Origin: a virus
IMG/VR virus record: IMGVR_UViG_3300029319_000152
Location: 1 to 38,998 of that record
Length of the DNA stretch: 38,998 nucleotides
Direction: 5' to 3' (one strand)
This document shows positions 8,083-17,770 of this stretch, in pieces. Below the pieces are notes generated by a model. The model was not told where the DNA came from. It was given only the letters and a program-made list of their open reading frames with translations, and did no database searches. Each line of letters opens with the position of its first letter. Within the stretch, counting starts at the first letter, position 1. A program made the translations under genes and the position numbers.

Positions 8083-10160
8083 TTCTTCTTCTTGATTCTC
8101 AACGCCCAATTTGCACTTGTATATCTTTGTTTAGTTACTCTCGGTGGTGGTGGTTCTTTTTCAATGTTATCTCTTGGAGGTTCCATATAACCTTTATCGT
8201 GTAGACCAAAATCTGATGTAGTAAAGTTTCCATCTTTTTCGTTTATATCTATTTCAGGACCTCCTGTATTGACAAGTTCTACAAACTTTAACTTTGTATC
8301 AAGGTTCAAGTCAGCCATTTGTTTTATAGTTTCTGAACCTGAAAATTCTCTAAACGTCATCTCTTTCAATACAGGGCCTAATGATTGTGGACTCATCTCT
8401 AAATCATATGTGGCTCCATACTTACTATGATATGTGTTTAGTTTCTTCATTACCTTTTCCCACTTTTCTTCTGCATCAGGATAGTCTCCAAATACTTCTA
8501 TAAAAGTTTGTTTTGCCTTATCAAAATCTTCTGCCTTTTCTATAGACTTTATTGAATCAATTTGTTTTGAAAGTTTAGGGTCTGAAATATTCTGAACCTG
8601 TTCAATAGAGCCTCTGTGCAGATTTTCTATGTTTTCAAATTTTTCTTTATGTTCAGGGTAAACTTTTACAAAGTGTTTACAAAACTCTGAAGCAGATGAC
8701 CCTGGTTGTTGTTCTTTACCTCGTTGTGATTTTATGGATATACCATCTATAGATATGACATCACCTGAGTTTTCATCACGATTGACAACTATAACATCTG
8801 CCAAAGGATAGTTACCTGATACAGGCATATAACATTCTTTACCTTCTGCCAAGTAATTCATATATGTGAATATCTCACCCATATCTTTCAATACATTTTT
8901 ACCCTCATCTTCGTGTATCTGTGAAGCCTGTTCATACATATTCATAAACTCACTTGACAATGATGAGCGTAGTTTTTCCATCTTCTCTTCTGTGGACAAA
9001 CTCTCATCGTCAATAATACTTTTCATATCGCTTACATAATCATTGATATATTTTTTAGTCTTGTCGGGAGCATTTTCTTTTGCATAATCATCAAGTAAAT
9101 CAACTGCACGATTTATTTCTTTTACAAATGTTTCAGGTTTATCAGGGTCAAGTGGTTCACCGAAGAAATCATCAGCACCAACATCAACACCCGACTCTTC
9201 TTTTATCTTGTTTGCAATCTCTTGACCTAACATTTCGGAGCCATTTGTTTGTGGCGCCTTTTCATAAATCTTATTTGGTTTGAATGAAGTCGGTGTATGG
9301 CTTACATCAGGTGGATTGTCTACTACCGTGGCTCCACTTTTAAACTTAGGCATCTTGTCTTCAGGTACACCCTTCTCAATAAGTTCTGCCTTTATATCAT
9401 CCCACTTTTGTAATAATTCATTCTTGGCCTGTACACGTTTTCCATAACTATCTTGGGTATCTTTTCTATTAGCAACGTTTTGTATACCACCTGCTTTATC
9501 AGTTCTACCTTGCCAATACATTTGACCACTTCGTGAATTTCCTGATAAAACCAAGTATTGTAAATTATGTATATCTGATTCTGAAAGTTCTACATCCTCA
9601 CCTAAACCTATTAACTGCATTTTAGCAAATAAGTTTCTTGCCATAGCCTTTGCCTCTTTAGGCATATTCTCAGGGTCTATCTTTTCATCAAAACTTTGAT
9701 TTGCTTCTTGTTTATAATATTCAACTTGTTTATCATCTAAATTTGTTTTTATAACAGGCTTCTCTTTAGGCTCATCTTCCGAATCAATACCATCACTATC
9801 ACTACCAAGTTCTCTTTCAAAATCTTTAGGGCCACTTAATTTTTGTCCTGTATCTTCCTCCTCATCATCATCGCCTTTTAATTTTTCATACTCAATTTTT
9901 GCTGGATGGTCTTTCGCCATAGTTTTAGCAGAACCAGCTTTCATCTCTTTTGATTCACCATCGTCATCTTTATATTTGATTATAGTTTCATCATCAATCT
10001 CTTCTCTAATAAATCTTTGAGACAGCTCAACAATTTCAGAGTAAGGAATACCCATAGATGTTAAATAATCATATAATATTTCTCTGTCTTCTTTTAATGA
10101 AAAATCAGGATAACCTTTATCGTAGAGCCAGGATATTTCATTTAATATCTTGTCTATCAA
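8079..10160 (-). CDS. Large acidic hypothetical protein, 693 residues
   Basis: No family name can be given with confidence. The start is TTG at 10160, which overlaps the polymerase-like gene stop as TTGA and follows GGAG by about seven bases; the first downstream Met is at residue 35. The N-terminus (NEISWLYDKGYPDFSLKEDREIL) resembles that of other large hypothetical proteins of marine T4-like phages. Then comes IIKYKDDDGESKEMKAGSAKTM, followed by a long Asp/Glu-rich low-complexity stretch (about residues 95-150). Around residues 440-490, PLADVIVVN followed by SIDGISIKSQRGKEQ is faintly like the D...(D/E)XK core of restriction-type nucleases, but this is weak. The C-terminus is basic (RIKKKK). 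It sits between a polymerase-like gene and gp32, so a DNA-related role is possible; a structural role is an alternative. Confidence 0.8.
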   Translation of the reverse strand: MIDKILNEISWLYDKGYPDFSLKEDREILYDYLTSMGIPYSEIVELSQRFIREEIDDETIIKYKDDDGESKEMKAGSAKTMAKDHPAKIEYEKLKGDDDEEEDTGQKLSGPKDFERELGSDSDGIDSEDEPKEKPVIKTNLDDKQVEYYKQEANQSFDEKIDPENMPKEAKAMARNLFAKMQLIGLGEDVELSESDIHNLQYLVLSGNSRSGQMYWQGRTDKAGGIQNVANRKDTQDSYGKRVQAKNELLQKWDDIKAELIEKGVPEDKMPKFKSGATVVDNPPDVSHTPTSFKPNKIYEKAPQTNGSEMLGQEIANKIKEESGVDVGADDFFGEPLDPDKPETFVKEINRAVDLLDDYAKENAPDKTKKYINDYVSDMKSIIDDESLSTEEKMEKLRSSLSSEFMNMYEQASQIHEDEGKNVLKDMGEIFTYMNYLAEGKECYMPVSGNYPLADVIVVNRDENSGDVISIDGISIKSQRGKEQQPGSSASEFCKHFVKVYPEHKEKFENIENLHRGSIEQVQNISDPKLSKQIDSIKSIEKAEDFDKAKQTFIEVFGDYPDAEEKWEKVMKKLNTYHSKYGATYDLEMSPQSLGPVLKEMTFREFSGSETIKQMADLNLDTKLKFVELVNTGGPEIDINEKDGNFTTSDFGLHDKGYMEPPRDNIEKEPPPPRVTKQRYTSANWALRIKKKK

Positions 10161-11428
10161 TTCATTTCTCCATAGTTCATACCACGTTTCATCTTGACAG
10201 GATGTCCTTCCCTTTCAAGAATAGACTTGATACCATCAATACATTCTGTTGAATCATTGATGGAAAAATCAAATAAAAAACTATCGTAGTGGTACATAAT
10301 TAATTTACTCTCATATGGTTCTAAAAACTCAGATAACTTTACAAGTGTTTTAAGATTCGTCTCTGTTTCAAGATTTTGTATCTTGTAATTAAATAACTTA
10401 CTTGCATAAAAGTCTTTCTGATTAATTCTTATTTGTCTATTATAAATATCAGTTTGTAGAATATTTGTCTGTTTTACTTTTTGATATAATTTATCAGAAT
10501 AAGTCTTTACTTTACCGAAAAACTCGTAAGAATCCGAGACTTCTTTGGGTATACCTCCATATAAATATCTAAAACTCATCGTTTTAGCCTCGTTGTAATC
10601 AACGTTAAATATCTTACTAAAGTGTTCGTGTACACTTTCTTGACCGAAATCATAGTCTACCAAGTTGGCAATCAATCTCAAGTGATAAGCATCATAGTCA
10701 TATTCAACGAGGATACCCTTATCAAATCGTGTTGTTATGAAGTTTCTTGAATCATCTTTCTTACTCAACGCTGCAAAGTTCAGGCCGGCAAACGTGTTAC
10801 TTGGTCTACCCGTAGACGTTATTAAATTGTAATCACTATAGACATAATCTTCCTTTGAAATGTGTTTATCATAGTCTTTCAATGTTCCATTTGTCTTTAT
10901 GGCATTTCGTTCAATTGATGAAAAGACATCGTTGCCTTCTTGATAAAATTCATTGGGAACTTTGTCCATCAAATCTTCATAGTAGGTAAATAGTTCTTCG
11001 CACATCTCAATGTGTTTAACTAATGGAACATAGACATTATAATCTTTGATTTGTTTTCGTTTAAAGAATAAATGTGCCATGGTGTAAAAGTCTTCTATAT
11101 CAACCAATTCTTTACCCTCATCGTGAGCCAATTGTCTTAAATCATAAAAGTCACCTGGTATGTAATGTTTAGTTTTTTTAGCATCAATCACATACACATT
11201 TTGCTTCGTTGTTAAATGAAGAAGTATCTCTATGCTCATCTCTGAACATTCACTATGTTTTATTGGAAGTATATAACTTTCGTTGTTAGTTCTACAATAT
11301 ATTACTGAGGGATAATCATTTAATGGATGCTTATCTGAATCACATTGAATTATGTGCATAAACGACTTGTGAGCACCATAGACTTCCAAGAAGTCCTTAA
11401 AATGTGCAGAACTCTCTATTATAACCAT
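10157..11428 (-). CDS. Short, diverged family A DNA polymerase-like protein
   Basis: 423 residues, about half the length of bacterial Pol I. The polymerase motifs are readable: TGRPS (206-210) with GLNFAALSK matches the TGRLSS...NLQNIP segment; motif A is VEYDYDAYHLRL, with Asp244 in the place of the catalytic Asp; motif B is AKTMSFRYLYGG, with Lys282, Phe286 and Tyr290 in the places of O-helix Lys, Phe and Tyr; motif C is MYHYDSFLF, with Asp382. The end (GHPVKMKRGMNYGEM) also fits family A. Departures from E. coli Pol I are Glu710 to His, Arg754 to Tyr and Glu883 to Ser. The N-terminal ~190 residues look like a degenerate exonuclease-like domain without a DxE motif. It may be an active specialised polymerase or an accessory one. 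No family B (gp43) gene is in this window. There is no Shine-Dalgarno sequence before its ATG. Confidence 0.82.
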   Translation of the reverse strand: MVIIESSAHFKDFLEVYGAHKSFMHIIQCDSDKHPLNDYPSVIYCRTNNESYILPIKHSECSEMSIEILLHLTTKQNVYVIDAKKTKHYIPGDFYDLRQLAHDEGKELVDIEDFYTMAHLFFKRKQIKDYNVYVPLVKHIEMCEELFTYYEDLMDKVPNEFYQEGNDVFSSIERNAIKTNGTLKDYDKHISKEDYVYSDYNLITSTGRPSNTFAGLNFAALSKKDDSRNFITTRFDKGILVEYDYDAYHLRLIANLVDYDFGQESVHEHFSKIFNVDYNEAKTMSFRYLYGGIPKEVSDSYEFFGKVKTYSDKLYQKVKQTNILQTDIYNRQIRINQKDFYASKLFNYKIQNLETETNLKTLVKLSEFLEPYESKLIMYHYDSFLFDFSINDSTECIDGIKSILEREGHPVKMKRGMNYGEMN

Positions 11429-11433
11429 ATATT

Positions 11434-11462
11434 AATTTAGTAATAAAACCCTTAATTGTCAA
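11434..11462 (-). promoter_or_regulatory. Sigma70-like promoter before the polymerase-like gene
   Basis: On the coding strand, a consensus -35 TTGACA (11462-11457) is followed by a 17-base spacer and TAAATT (11439-11434), a 4/6 match to the -10 consensus. The A of the gene's ATG is the sixth base after the -10 box, where transcription would begin, so the mRNA may be leaderless. No ribosome-binding site is present. Confidence 0.6.
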
Positions 11463-11470
11463 GTATTTTT

Positions 11471-12337
11471 TTAGTAGCCTCCGCCACCGCCTCCGCCGGA
11501 GCCACCTCCTGATGAAGAACCTCCTCCACCACTTGCTCCTGCTCCTGCAGATTGTGCAAACTTTTGTAAGTTCTTCTTTTTAATTTTCATTTTACCGATA
11601 CCACCACCTTTTTTAGGACCTTTCATCTTAAATGAACCCACGGTTCCAAGTGGTACGGATGTTGGTGTTGAAGAAATTGATGACAGCATTTCTGTAGTAA
11701 TCACTATGTTACCATCTACGTCTTCTTCTATTCCTTCTACGCCAAGAGCTTCTCCTACTCTTTGCAATCTTGATTTCTTTTCAATATAATATTCAAGTGG
11801 GTTACCTATAACTTTTACTATTGATGGATTAGTTATAGAAACTTCATCTAAAGTGTTTTCGTTTTCTTCTCGTACATCTTTCATCGGTCCTGATATTCTC
11901 CAAGCAACTTCAATATATTCATAATATGGCGAATCAGTTTTATCTCGTATTTCAAATAAAGGATTAGGTCCATTGACTATCTTTCTTGCAAATCTCCTTG
12001 TTATTGTTCCTCCAGCATATTCATTAGGTCCTGGTAATGTTTTACCTGGAGGTTGTTCTACATCTAATTTTAGACCTTCGGCATCTTCATACTTTTTAAA
12101 TTGAGTGATACCTATGGTCGGTGTAATCAATCTTGATGCAATAGAATGTTCAGCACCCGACATAAATATTTCTTGTTGTGGATTTTCAAGATAATGTATA
12201 TGATAAGGAGTTCCTATAGGAACATTTTTTCCTGTTGAGTTAAAAATAAAATCATCTACTCCATCAACGGTTCCAGCATTTTTTACTATTCTTGTTGAAA
12301 ACTTATGTATTTGTTTTATCTTTTGAAATTCATTCAT
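11471..12337 (-). CDS. Hypothetical protein with glycine-rich tail, 288 residues
   Basis: Last gene of the tail/baseplate block; it starts two bases after the stop of the 1,709-residue protein. The main body (residues 1-205) is soluble and mixed, with segments such as GTPYHIHYLENPQQEIFMSG and EYIEVAWRISGPMKDVREENE that have no motif I can assign. A Lys/Gly-rich linker (KMKGPKKGGGIGKMKIKKKN) precedes a C-terminal low-complexity tail made almost only of Gly, Ser and Ala ending in GGGGGGGY. Flexible Gly/Ser tails occur in virion proteins that anchor or link parts. From its place I infer a minor tail or baseplate component. Expression from the upstream structural operon is likely, with a promoter for the next gene just after it. 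Confidence 0.75.
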   Translation of the reverse strand: MNEFQKIKQIHKFSTRIVKNAGTVDGVDDFIFNSTGKNVPIGTPYHIHYLENPQQEIFMSGAEHSIASRLITPTIGITQFKKYEDAEGLKLDVEQPPGKTLPGPNEYAGGTITRRFARKIVNGPNPLFEIRDKTDSPYYEYIEVAWRISGPMKDVREENENTLDEVSITNPSIVKVIGNPLEYYIEKKSRLQRVGEALGVEGIEEDVDGNIVITTEMLSSISSTPTSVPLGTVGSFKMKGPKKGGGIGKMKIKKKNLQKFAQSAGAGASGGGGSSSGGGSGGGGGGGY

Positions 12338-12339
12338 TA

Positions 12340-15300
12340 TTAAATAGCCTTGGTTAATTTATTTTTTATTGCAAAATCTGCTCTTGTTATTACGTTCCCC
12401 ATAATAGCAGCGTTATCTATACTCTCTTGATAAAATGGTGTTAGACCTTGGTCATTGTATACACTTAAATCTTTTGAAAAAGGAAAGTATGGTGAATATT
12501 GAAACAATTTAAGTTGTTGCTCATTAAGTCCATTAGGACCAAAGGAGACTTTTTCACTCCTCATAGAATATGCTTCATTCTGATTACACCTATCAACCAT
12601 AACTCCTATAGCCCTTGTAAAAATTTGTTGTCCTCCTACTTGGCTACCATTAAATTGGTAAGGTCTTGAGCCTACTTCAGTCCCTTTGCCATTAACATCT
12701 GCAATAGGACAACGTACATTTTTTTGTCCATAAACAAAGAGTTGCTCTGATTTTCTTACATAGTTTCTGTAATAACTGCTGTTATTTCTGTGAGGGCCAT
12801 TGCTGTAAAATATCCCTGTTGTTGCGCCATCAAGATTGGCAAAAACTTTATTGTTATTTGAGCCAGTCAATGCAAGAGCTGTATTCAATGTATAGTACCA
12901 ACCTGGCTTTGGTATCTTAGGATTATCCTTTAAATATCTTTCCGTCTCCTCTATTCTCCTCTCTGTGCTTAAATCCAATATTGGATTACCCGAGGAGTCT
13001 TTAAAAAACAAATGTGCTCCTGGTTCCCAATAGAACACACCAAGAGGACCAACACGGGCTCTTGCTAAATAATGTTCAAGTGAAAAAGACCTGGCTAATC
13101 CCACTTCACCTACTTTTACTTCTGCCTTTGCTGGTATGACTTCTTCATCTTGCTTTCTCAATTCGTTTTCTAAAAAGTCATCATCCTCTGTTCCTAATTC
13201 TACATCAACATCTAATATTTCATCATTAAATTCAGTTTCTTCTCTATATGTAACAGAAGGATTATCTATTATGCTTGGATGTATTAAGTTAATTAAATTT
13301 CTATCTTTACTTAAAAATAATCTTAAGGCATCATCAAGATATTCCCTATCTGCTGTTGCATCTACGTTAATTGGCATCTCAAAAACGTTACCATCTTCAT
13401 CTGTTATTCCGTCATCTTGAGCAAAGTTTACTCTTGTTTCATTTTCTCTTTCTGTATATTCTCTTAAATCAGCTGCTAATTTTAATAATTTTGACATATT
13501 AGAATTTATCGTACTTGAACCCGGTGGGTCTTTTTTAACATAAACCGTCATCATACCACCAAACTTGTCATATTCACTTTCTTCTTTAGCACCACGTGCA
13601 AATTCATCAGAGGCTCCGATATTTGTACCTACATTCATATCCATGATTGTAAATCTTTCATATCTTTCATCAAGCCACATTTCTACTTGTGTTCTTGCGT
13701 CAAGTTCATTTCCAAATTCATCGTTGTTAACGTGTTCTTTGTACTCTTCAACATTACTATAATAACTTACTATGGTTTCATATTCATCTTCAGTCAATAT
13801 ATCTGTTTGACCGAAACCATATGTAGATGCTCCAGGATTGTATGGGTCTACGGTAATGTTGTAATATGCCTGTTGATTGTCATCAGCAATACTATTAGGT
13901 GCCACAGGTTGTAGAGGTCTTTTAAATTGATGGTCAGTATCAAACTCGACCGAATATGGAACCATAAAGTCTTCAAACATATCAGTTAGGTCAAGTGGTT
14001 CTATGTCTAACTCTGTGAAATCAAATGGTTCTTCATCAGTAGGTATAGGTATGTCAGGTCGTACAGGTTCAGGACCTAACTCAACGGTTTGACCTTCATA
14101 GACATTATTGACATTAAATGTATATGTTACAGGTGTTGTAGCTACTTTTCTCGGGTCCTGCCTCAGTATAGCTTCTATCGTTGTTGTCCAAGCCTCACCT
14201 GATAACTCTTGGCTTACTCCTGTACATAAAAAATATGTTGTTTCTTTTAATGTTGTTGGTAGGTAATCTACTTTGAATTTATTACCTGGTAATATACCTG
14301 ATATACCATACAATGTTATACTAACCTTCAACATACCTGGTAGAGAATAATGTGGATTCCTCTTGCCTTGCAACTGATTGTTCATATGTTGATGGTCAAA
14401 CATTTGTTGTAAATTACCCGACATCCTCACTATAGGTAAATTGTATTGTAACTTGTCGTGTCTAACTTTTTCATAAGTGTAAAATCTAAAACGTGAGCCT
14501 TTCGCCTTTTCTATTTCTGTCCTGGCACTACTTAGAGAATCATTAAGAGCCTTAATGTCTGCTTCTTTTTGTAAATCTGAATTTGCAAGCCTATTAATTA
14601 GCACACTTGGAACAAATGGTGCAGGAGCATTTGGAGTATCTTTTTCTTTTTCTTTATCATTACCACTCGTGTTTAAAGCTCTTTGAAAATCTGCTAATGT
14701 TATACTCGTCAATGCAGAATTTTGATTAGATATTGTTTTTTCATTTTCAGGAACATCACTATCTTTTAATAGAGCAGAATACATAACTTGTGGTGATAAA
14801 TAAACTGAACTAAAATTAGATGGAGTATCACTATTTTGCGATAACTGATATGGTTCTATCACATTAATATTTTGTTTCATATACTCTTCAAGAGGGTCAT
14901 CTTTTAAACTTTTTAAAAGGTTTGACTTTTCATCTGTATCTAAATTTACTGAACCAAAGTTTGGATATTTTGTAAATGGGACACTCTTTGAAGATATCAA
15001 ATTATCTTCCTTTTTACCCATAGCCGTTTTAAGTGTTTCTTTGAATTGCATTATAGCTAATAAATCTTTTTGTTCCCCTTTCGGAAAAGAACCAAACGCT
15101 AATGAATCTTGACCTGATAGTCCAGCACCAAATATAGCGGCCTTTTGAACATTAGGTGGTATACTATAATCAAAAGATAAATTTGTAGTCAAACTATCCT
15201 TCTTAAAGGCTTTGACGGTAAAAATATCATCACCCGGATTTGTATAATTAGTATCTACCATACCTGTAATATTAGGATAAACAGGATTACTCTGCATCTT

Positions 15301-17469
15301 AAAACTATTAAAATTTCTGAATTGGTCATTGATGACATCCATCAAGTTCTTAACTCCCTCATCAACACTCGATACTGCTGCAGCTCTATTAAAATCAGGA
15401 GCACCTTCTATAATTTCGTGATGGTTAGGTCTATAAAAAAATTGTCTATTACTTGCTCCACAAAAACTTTCTTGTATTACATCTAAGTTAATATAAAGAT
15501 TTCGTATGTATCCACCACTTAGAACATTTTGACGGTCAACAAAAAATTGTCTTGCACCACCATATGATGAGTTAGGTGCATCGGCACCTTCTATTTTAAA
15601 TTCTGTAACAGCATCTACTTTTTTAGTACCCTTGACAATACTACCAGCACCCCCCATAAATCTCATAAGATTTCTATAAACTTCTATAGGAGAAACATTA
15701 GTTTTTTCACCTGCTTCACCCTCTTCCTTAAGTTGTTTTGAAATAAGACTCAATTGAAAAAATGGGTCAAGTGCACCACCACAAGGTTGCATTATAATCT
15801 TACTCATATCTTTAGGATAAGGATAATTTGATGTGACCATTCTCGTTGGCTCATTCATAAATTTATATAATTTTTGTTCTTTTACATTCTTCATTCCTTC
15901 GGGAACTGCCATAAATTCTTCTTTACTTGTAGGATTTTTTAAATCTACTTTTAACGTATCTGTGGGTACGGGAGTAACAGACCTAAAAGAATATGTGTCT
16001 TCTCCATCTTGAGTGACTCCAGCAAATTTTGTTAATACATTATCTTCAAAATATCCAAGTCTTACATAGATGTGAACGTAGTATGGCAACCCTTTAAAGT
16101 CATGGATTCCCTCAAAAACCTCCTTCGGGAAAGGTAAGAAAACGTATACAAAATCTCTATTAGCATCCATAAGGAACCCATATTGAAATTCTTTATCTAC
16201 ATTGTTTAATGGAATATTCCCAATCCAATTTGCGTTTTTAGCACATATGCCACTTGTTGTATTAAAAAATAAATCTTCTAAATCTGTAAAACCTTTTGAA
16301 GGCATTATTTCACTTAATTGTTTCCAACCTGCACTTTTATAGCTACTCTTAAAAGGGTCTCCTACTATGGTACACATTTGATTATTAAAATTGTAAGCCT
16401 TTTTTGTTTTGCCATATGTAGTAAATTCATTCGTTCCACCGTTGGCTATAGCACTATTTATACTCAAGCCAAATAAACCTCCCGACTCGCCTACCCAATT
16501 CTTAGAACCTTTTGGTTGATTAGTATTGAATGTTCTTGGCATAAAAATTTTCAAATCAGAAGATGCGATAACGTGTGACCTCATTGAAGCTATATAATTT
16601 ATTAAATCAACAGGCACAACATCGGGAGCAAGTTTTTCTTTTTCTTCTTTGGGTGCATCTGTTTTTAGAGCCTTAAATGCTTCTTGAGCCTCCTGAGATT
16701 GTGCAACAAAGGCGATAGGGTGTTCTTCTGTTGCTATGTCATTAGTGTAAAATGAAGTTCCGGATGATATTAAACTTATAGTACAATCAAAAGAGCCATC
16801 ATCTTTTACAGAAAATCCATATTCAGTAACTCTTCCTATACAAGTCTCAATGTTTCCATATGATTCAAATATCTTATCAAAACTTTGAAAGTAATCAAAA
16901 AAGTTTGTACCTTCTTTTAATGTTATACCACTATTTAATAATTGAATAAAAGAACCTTGAGATATTTCATCCATTCTCTTTGGATTTACCCAACCGAAAT
17001 CTACTAAGACTTCGGTACCAGGTATCATAAATTCGTGCATCATTATGGTTAAATCTGTTAATGAAAAACAAGTAAAATTAATCGTAGTCTTTTTCTTTGT
17101 TGCCATCGTGGCACCTTCACCAAGATATTCCGATTGAACTTGAGTTATACCAGGCTGTCCTGTTAGTCCTTTATTTTCATCAAAGTTATAATTAAAAGTT
17201 GGGTCCAACCTATCGTTAGTGCCGAGTGGGTCAGGTCCAAGTGCATTAGTAAAAAAAGTTCCTCCATAGAGAGCAGTATAGTTGGCATTACCTGTTCCTG
17301 CTCCTAAAGACAACATTCTTGCAAAAGTTGTTCGCGCATTCAAGTCCTCTTTCGTGTAGGATAAAGAACCTGCCGTATCTTCTGTAGGTAAGGTTGTCTG
17401 TCGGGTTAAACCTTTTCGTCTTGCCTCAAGTTCTTCCCTGATGTTCTTGTGTATAGGTGTTTCTATCAT
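12340..17469 (-). CDS. Giant baseplate/tail structural protein, 1,709 residues
   Basis: Large virion protein, probably baseplate. The N-terminal part (MATKKKTTINFTCFSLTDL, HEFMIPGTEVLVDFGWVNP at about residues 120-160) has the look of baseplate proteins of marine T4-like phages that form a beta-rich platform. In the middle, HYSLPGMLKVSITLYG, LPGNKFKVDYLPTTLKETTYF and GVSQELSGEAWTTTIEAILR (about 1030-1110) resemble hub proteins of the gpD/gp27 type, with the recurring 'TTxEAxxR' strand. A long Asp/Glu-rich stretch follows (about 1130-1420), then an aromatic C-terminal domain starting around VGPLGVFYWEPGAHLFF that I cannot place. The start overlaps the LysM gene stop as TAATG. A hub role is inferred; there is no lysozyme motif like that of T4 gp5. 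Confidence 0.7.
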   Translation of the reverse strand: MIETPIHKNIREELEARRKGLTRQTTLPTEDTAGSLSYTKEDLNARTTFARMLSLGAGTGNANYTALYGGTFFTNALGPDPLGTNDRLDPTFNYNFDENKGLTGQPGITQVQSEYLGEGATMATKKKTTINFTCFSLTDLTIMMHEFMIPGTEVLVDFGWVNPKRMDEISQGSFIQLLNSGITLKEGTNFFDYFQSFDKIFESYGNIETCIGRVTEYGFSVKDDGSFDCTISLISSGTSFYTNDIATEEHPIAFVAQSQEAQEAFKALKTDAPKEEKEKLAPDVVPVDLINYIASMRSHVIASSDLKIFMPRTFNTNQPKGSKNWVGESGGLFGLSINSAIANGGTNEFTTYGKTKKAYNFNNQMCTIVGDPFKSSYKSAGWKQLSEIMPSKGFTDLEDLFFNTTSGICAKNANWIGNIPLNNVDKEFQYGFLMDANRDFVYVFLPFPKEVFEGIHDFKGLPYYVHIYVRLGYFEDNVLTKFAGVTQDGEDTYSFRSVTPVPTDTLKVDLKNPTSKEEFMAVPEGMKNVKEQKLYKFMNEPTRMVTSNYPYPKDMSKIIMQPCGGALDPFFQLSLISKQLKEEGEAGEKTNVSPIEVYRNLMRFMGGAGSIVKGTKKVDAVTEFKIEGADAPNSSYGGARQFFVDRQNVLSGGYIRNLYINLDVIQESFCGASNRQFFYRPNHHEIIEGAPDFNRAAAVSSVDEGVKNLMDVINDQFRNFNSFKMQSNPVYPNITGMVDTNYTNPGDDIFTVKAFKKDSLTTNLSFDYSIPPNVQKAAIFGAGLSGQDSLAFGSFPKGEQKDLLAIMQFKETLKTAMGKKEDNLISSKSVPFTKYPNFGSVNLDTDEKSNLLKSLKDDPLEEYMKQNINVIEPYQLSQNSDTPSNFSSVYLSPQVMYSALLKDSDVPENEKTISNQNSALTSITLADFQRALNTSGNDKEKEKDTPNAPAPFVPSVLINRLANSDLQKEADIKALNDSLSSARTEIEKAKGSRFRFYTYEKVRHDKLQYNLPIVRMSGNLQQMFDHQHMNNQLQGKRNPHYSLPGMLKVSITLYGISGILPGNKFKVDYLPTTLKETTYFLCTGVSQELSGEAWTTTIEAILRQDPRKVATTPVTYTFNVNNVYEGQTVELGPEPVRPDIPIPTDEEPFDFTELDIEPLDLTDMFEDFMVPYSVEFDTDHQFKRPLQPVAPNSIADDNQQAYYNITVDPYNPGASTYGFGQTDILTEDEYETIVSYYSNVEEYKEHVNNDEFGNELDARTQVEMWLDERYERFTIMDMNVGTNIGASDEFARGAKEESEYDKFGGMMTVYVKKDPPGSSTINSNMSKLLKLAADLREYTERENETRVNFAQDDGITDEDGNVFEMPINVDATADREYLDDALRLFLSKDRNLINLIHPSIIDNPSVTYREETEFNDEILDVDVELGTEDDDFLENELRKQDEEVIPAKAEVKVGEVGLARSFSLEHYLARARVGPLGVFYWEPGAHLFFKDSSGNPILDLSTERRIEETERYLKDNPKIPKPGWYYTLNTALALTGSNNNKVFANLDGATTGIFYSNGPHRNNSSYYRNYVRKSEQLFVYGQKNVRCPIADVNGKGTEVGSRPYQFNGSQVGGQQIFTRAIGVMVDRCNQNEAYSMRSEKVSFGPNGLNEQQLKLFQYSPYFPFSKDLSVYNDQGLTPFYQESIDNAAIMGNVITRADFAIKNKLTKAI

Positions 17470-17768
17470 TAGTAACCATTGATTCTATTATATTCATCTA
17501 ATATGGGTGTTGTGTTTATTGGTATTCTATAAGTTAAACTTGGGTCCAATTGAACTTCATTACCCGATAAGTTATTGGCTTTGCTTATAATCCACCATAG
17601 AGTTGTATCACTATAGTATTTTTGAGCCAATATATCAAGTCTTTGACCTGAAAAAACTCTTATGTAAATATCAGTATCTTGAAAAGGTATCCGAGGGTAC
17701 ACTACAAACTTTTTGTAACGTTTACCATCTACGTCTTTTCTTAAAGGTGTTTTATCGTATCTCTTCAT
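17469..17768 (-). CDS. 53: LysM-like baseplate wedge protein, gp53-like
   Basis: 99-residue protein with a LysM-type fold in its middle: IRVFSGQRLDILAQKYYSDTTLWWIISKANNL followed by YRIPIN, matching the pattern G..L..IA..YY.D..LWW.I..aN....... Many contractile-tail phages use a small LysM protein in the baseplate (T4 gp53, 196 residues; P2 gpX), where it clamps wedges or hub. It sits between two large structural genes and shares TAATG with the next, so it is part of the same operon. It is much shorter than T4 gp53, and nearer the size of gpX, so the T4 name indicates role rather than close homology. Confidence 0.75.
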   Translation of the reverse strand: MKRYDKTPLRKDVDGKRYKKFVVYPRIPFQDTDIYIRVFSGQRLDILAQKYYSDTTLWWIISKANNLSGNEVQLDPSLTYRIPINTTPILDEYNRINGY

Positions 17769-17770
17769 AA

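Noticed and set aside
12340-17469. Lysozyme domain in the 1,709-residue baseplate protein, as in T4 gp5
   Set aside because: I found no glycoside-hydrolase Glu/Asp/Thr pattern; the C-terminal aromatic domain does not match lysozyme by eye.
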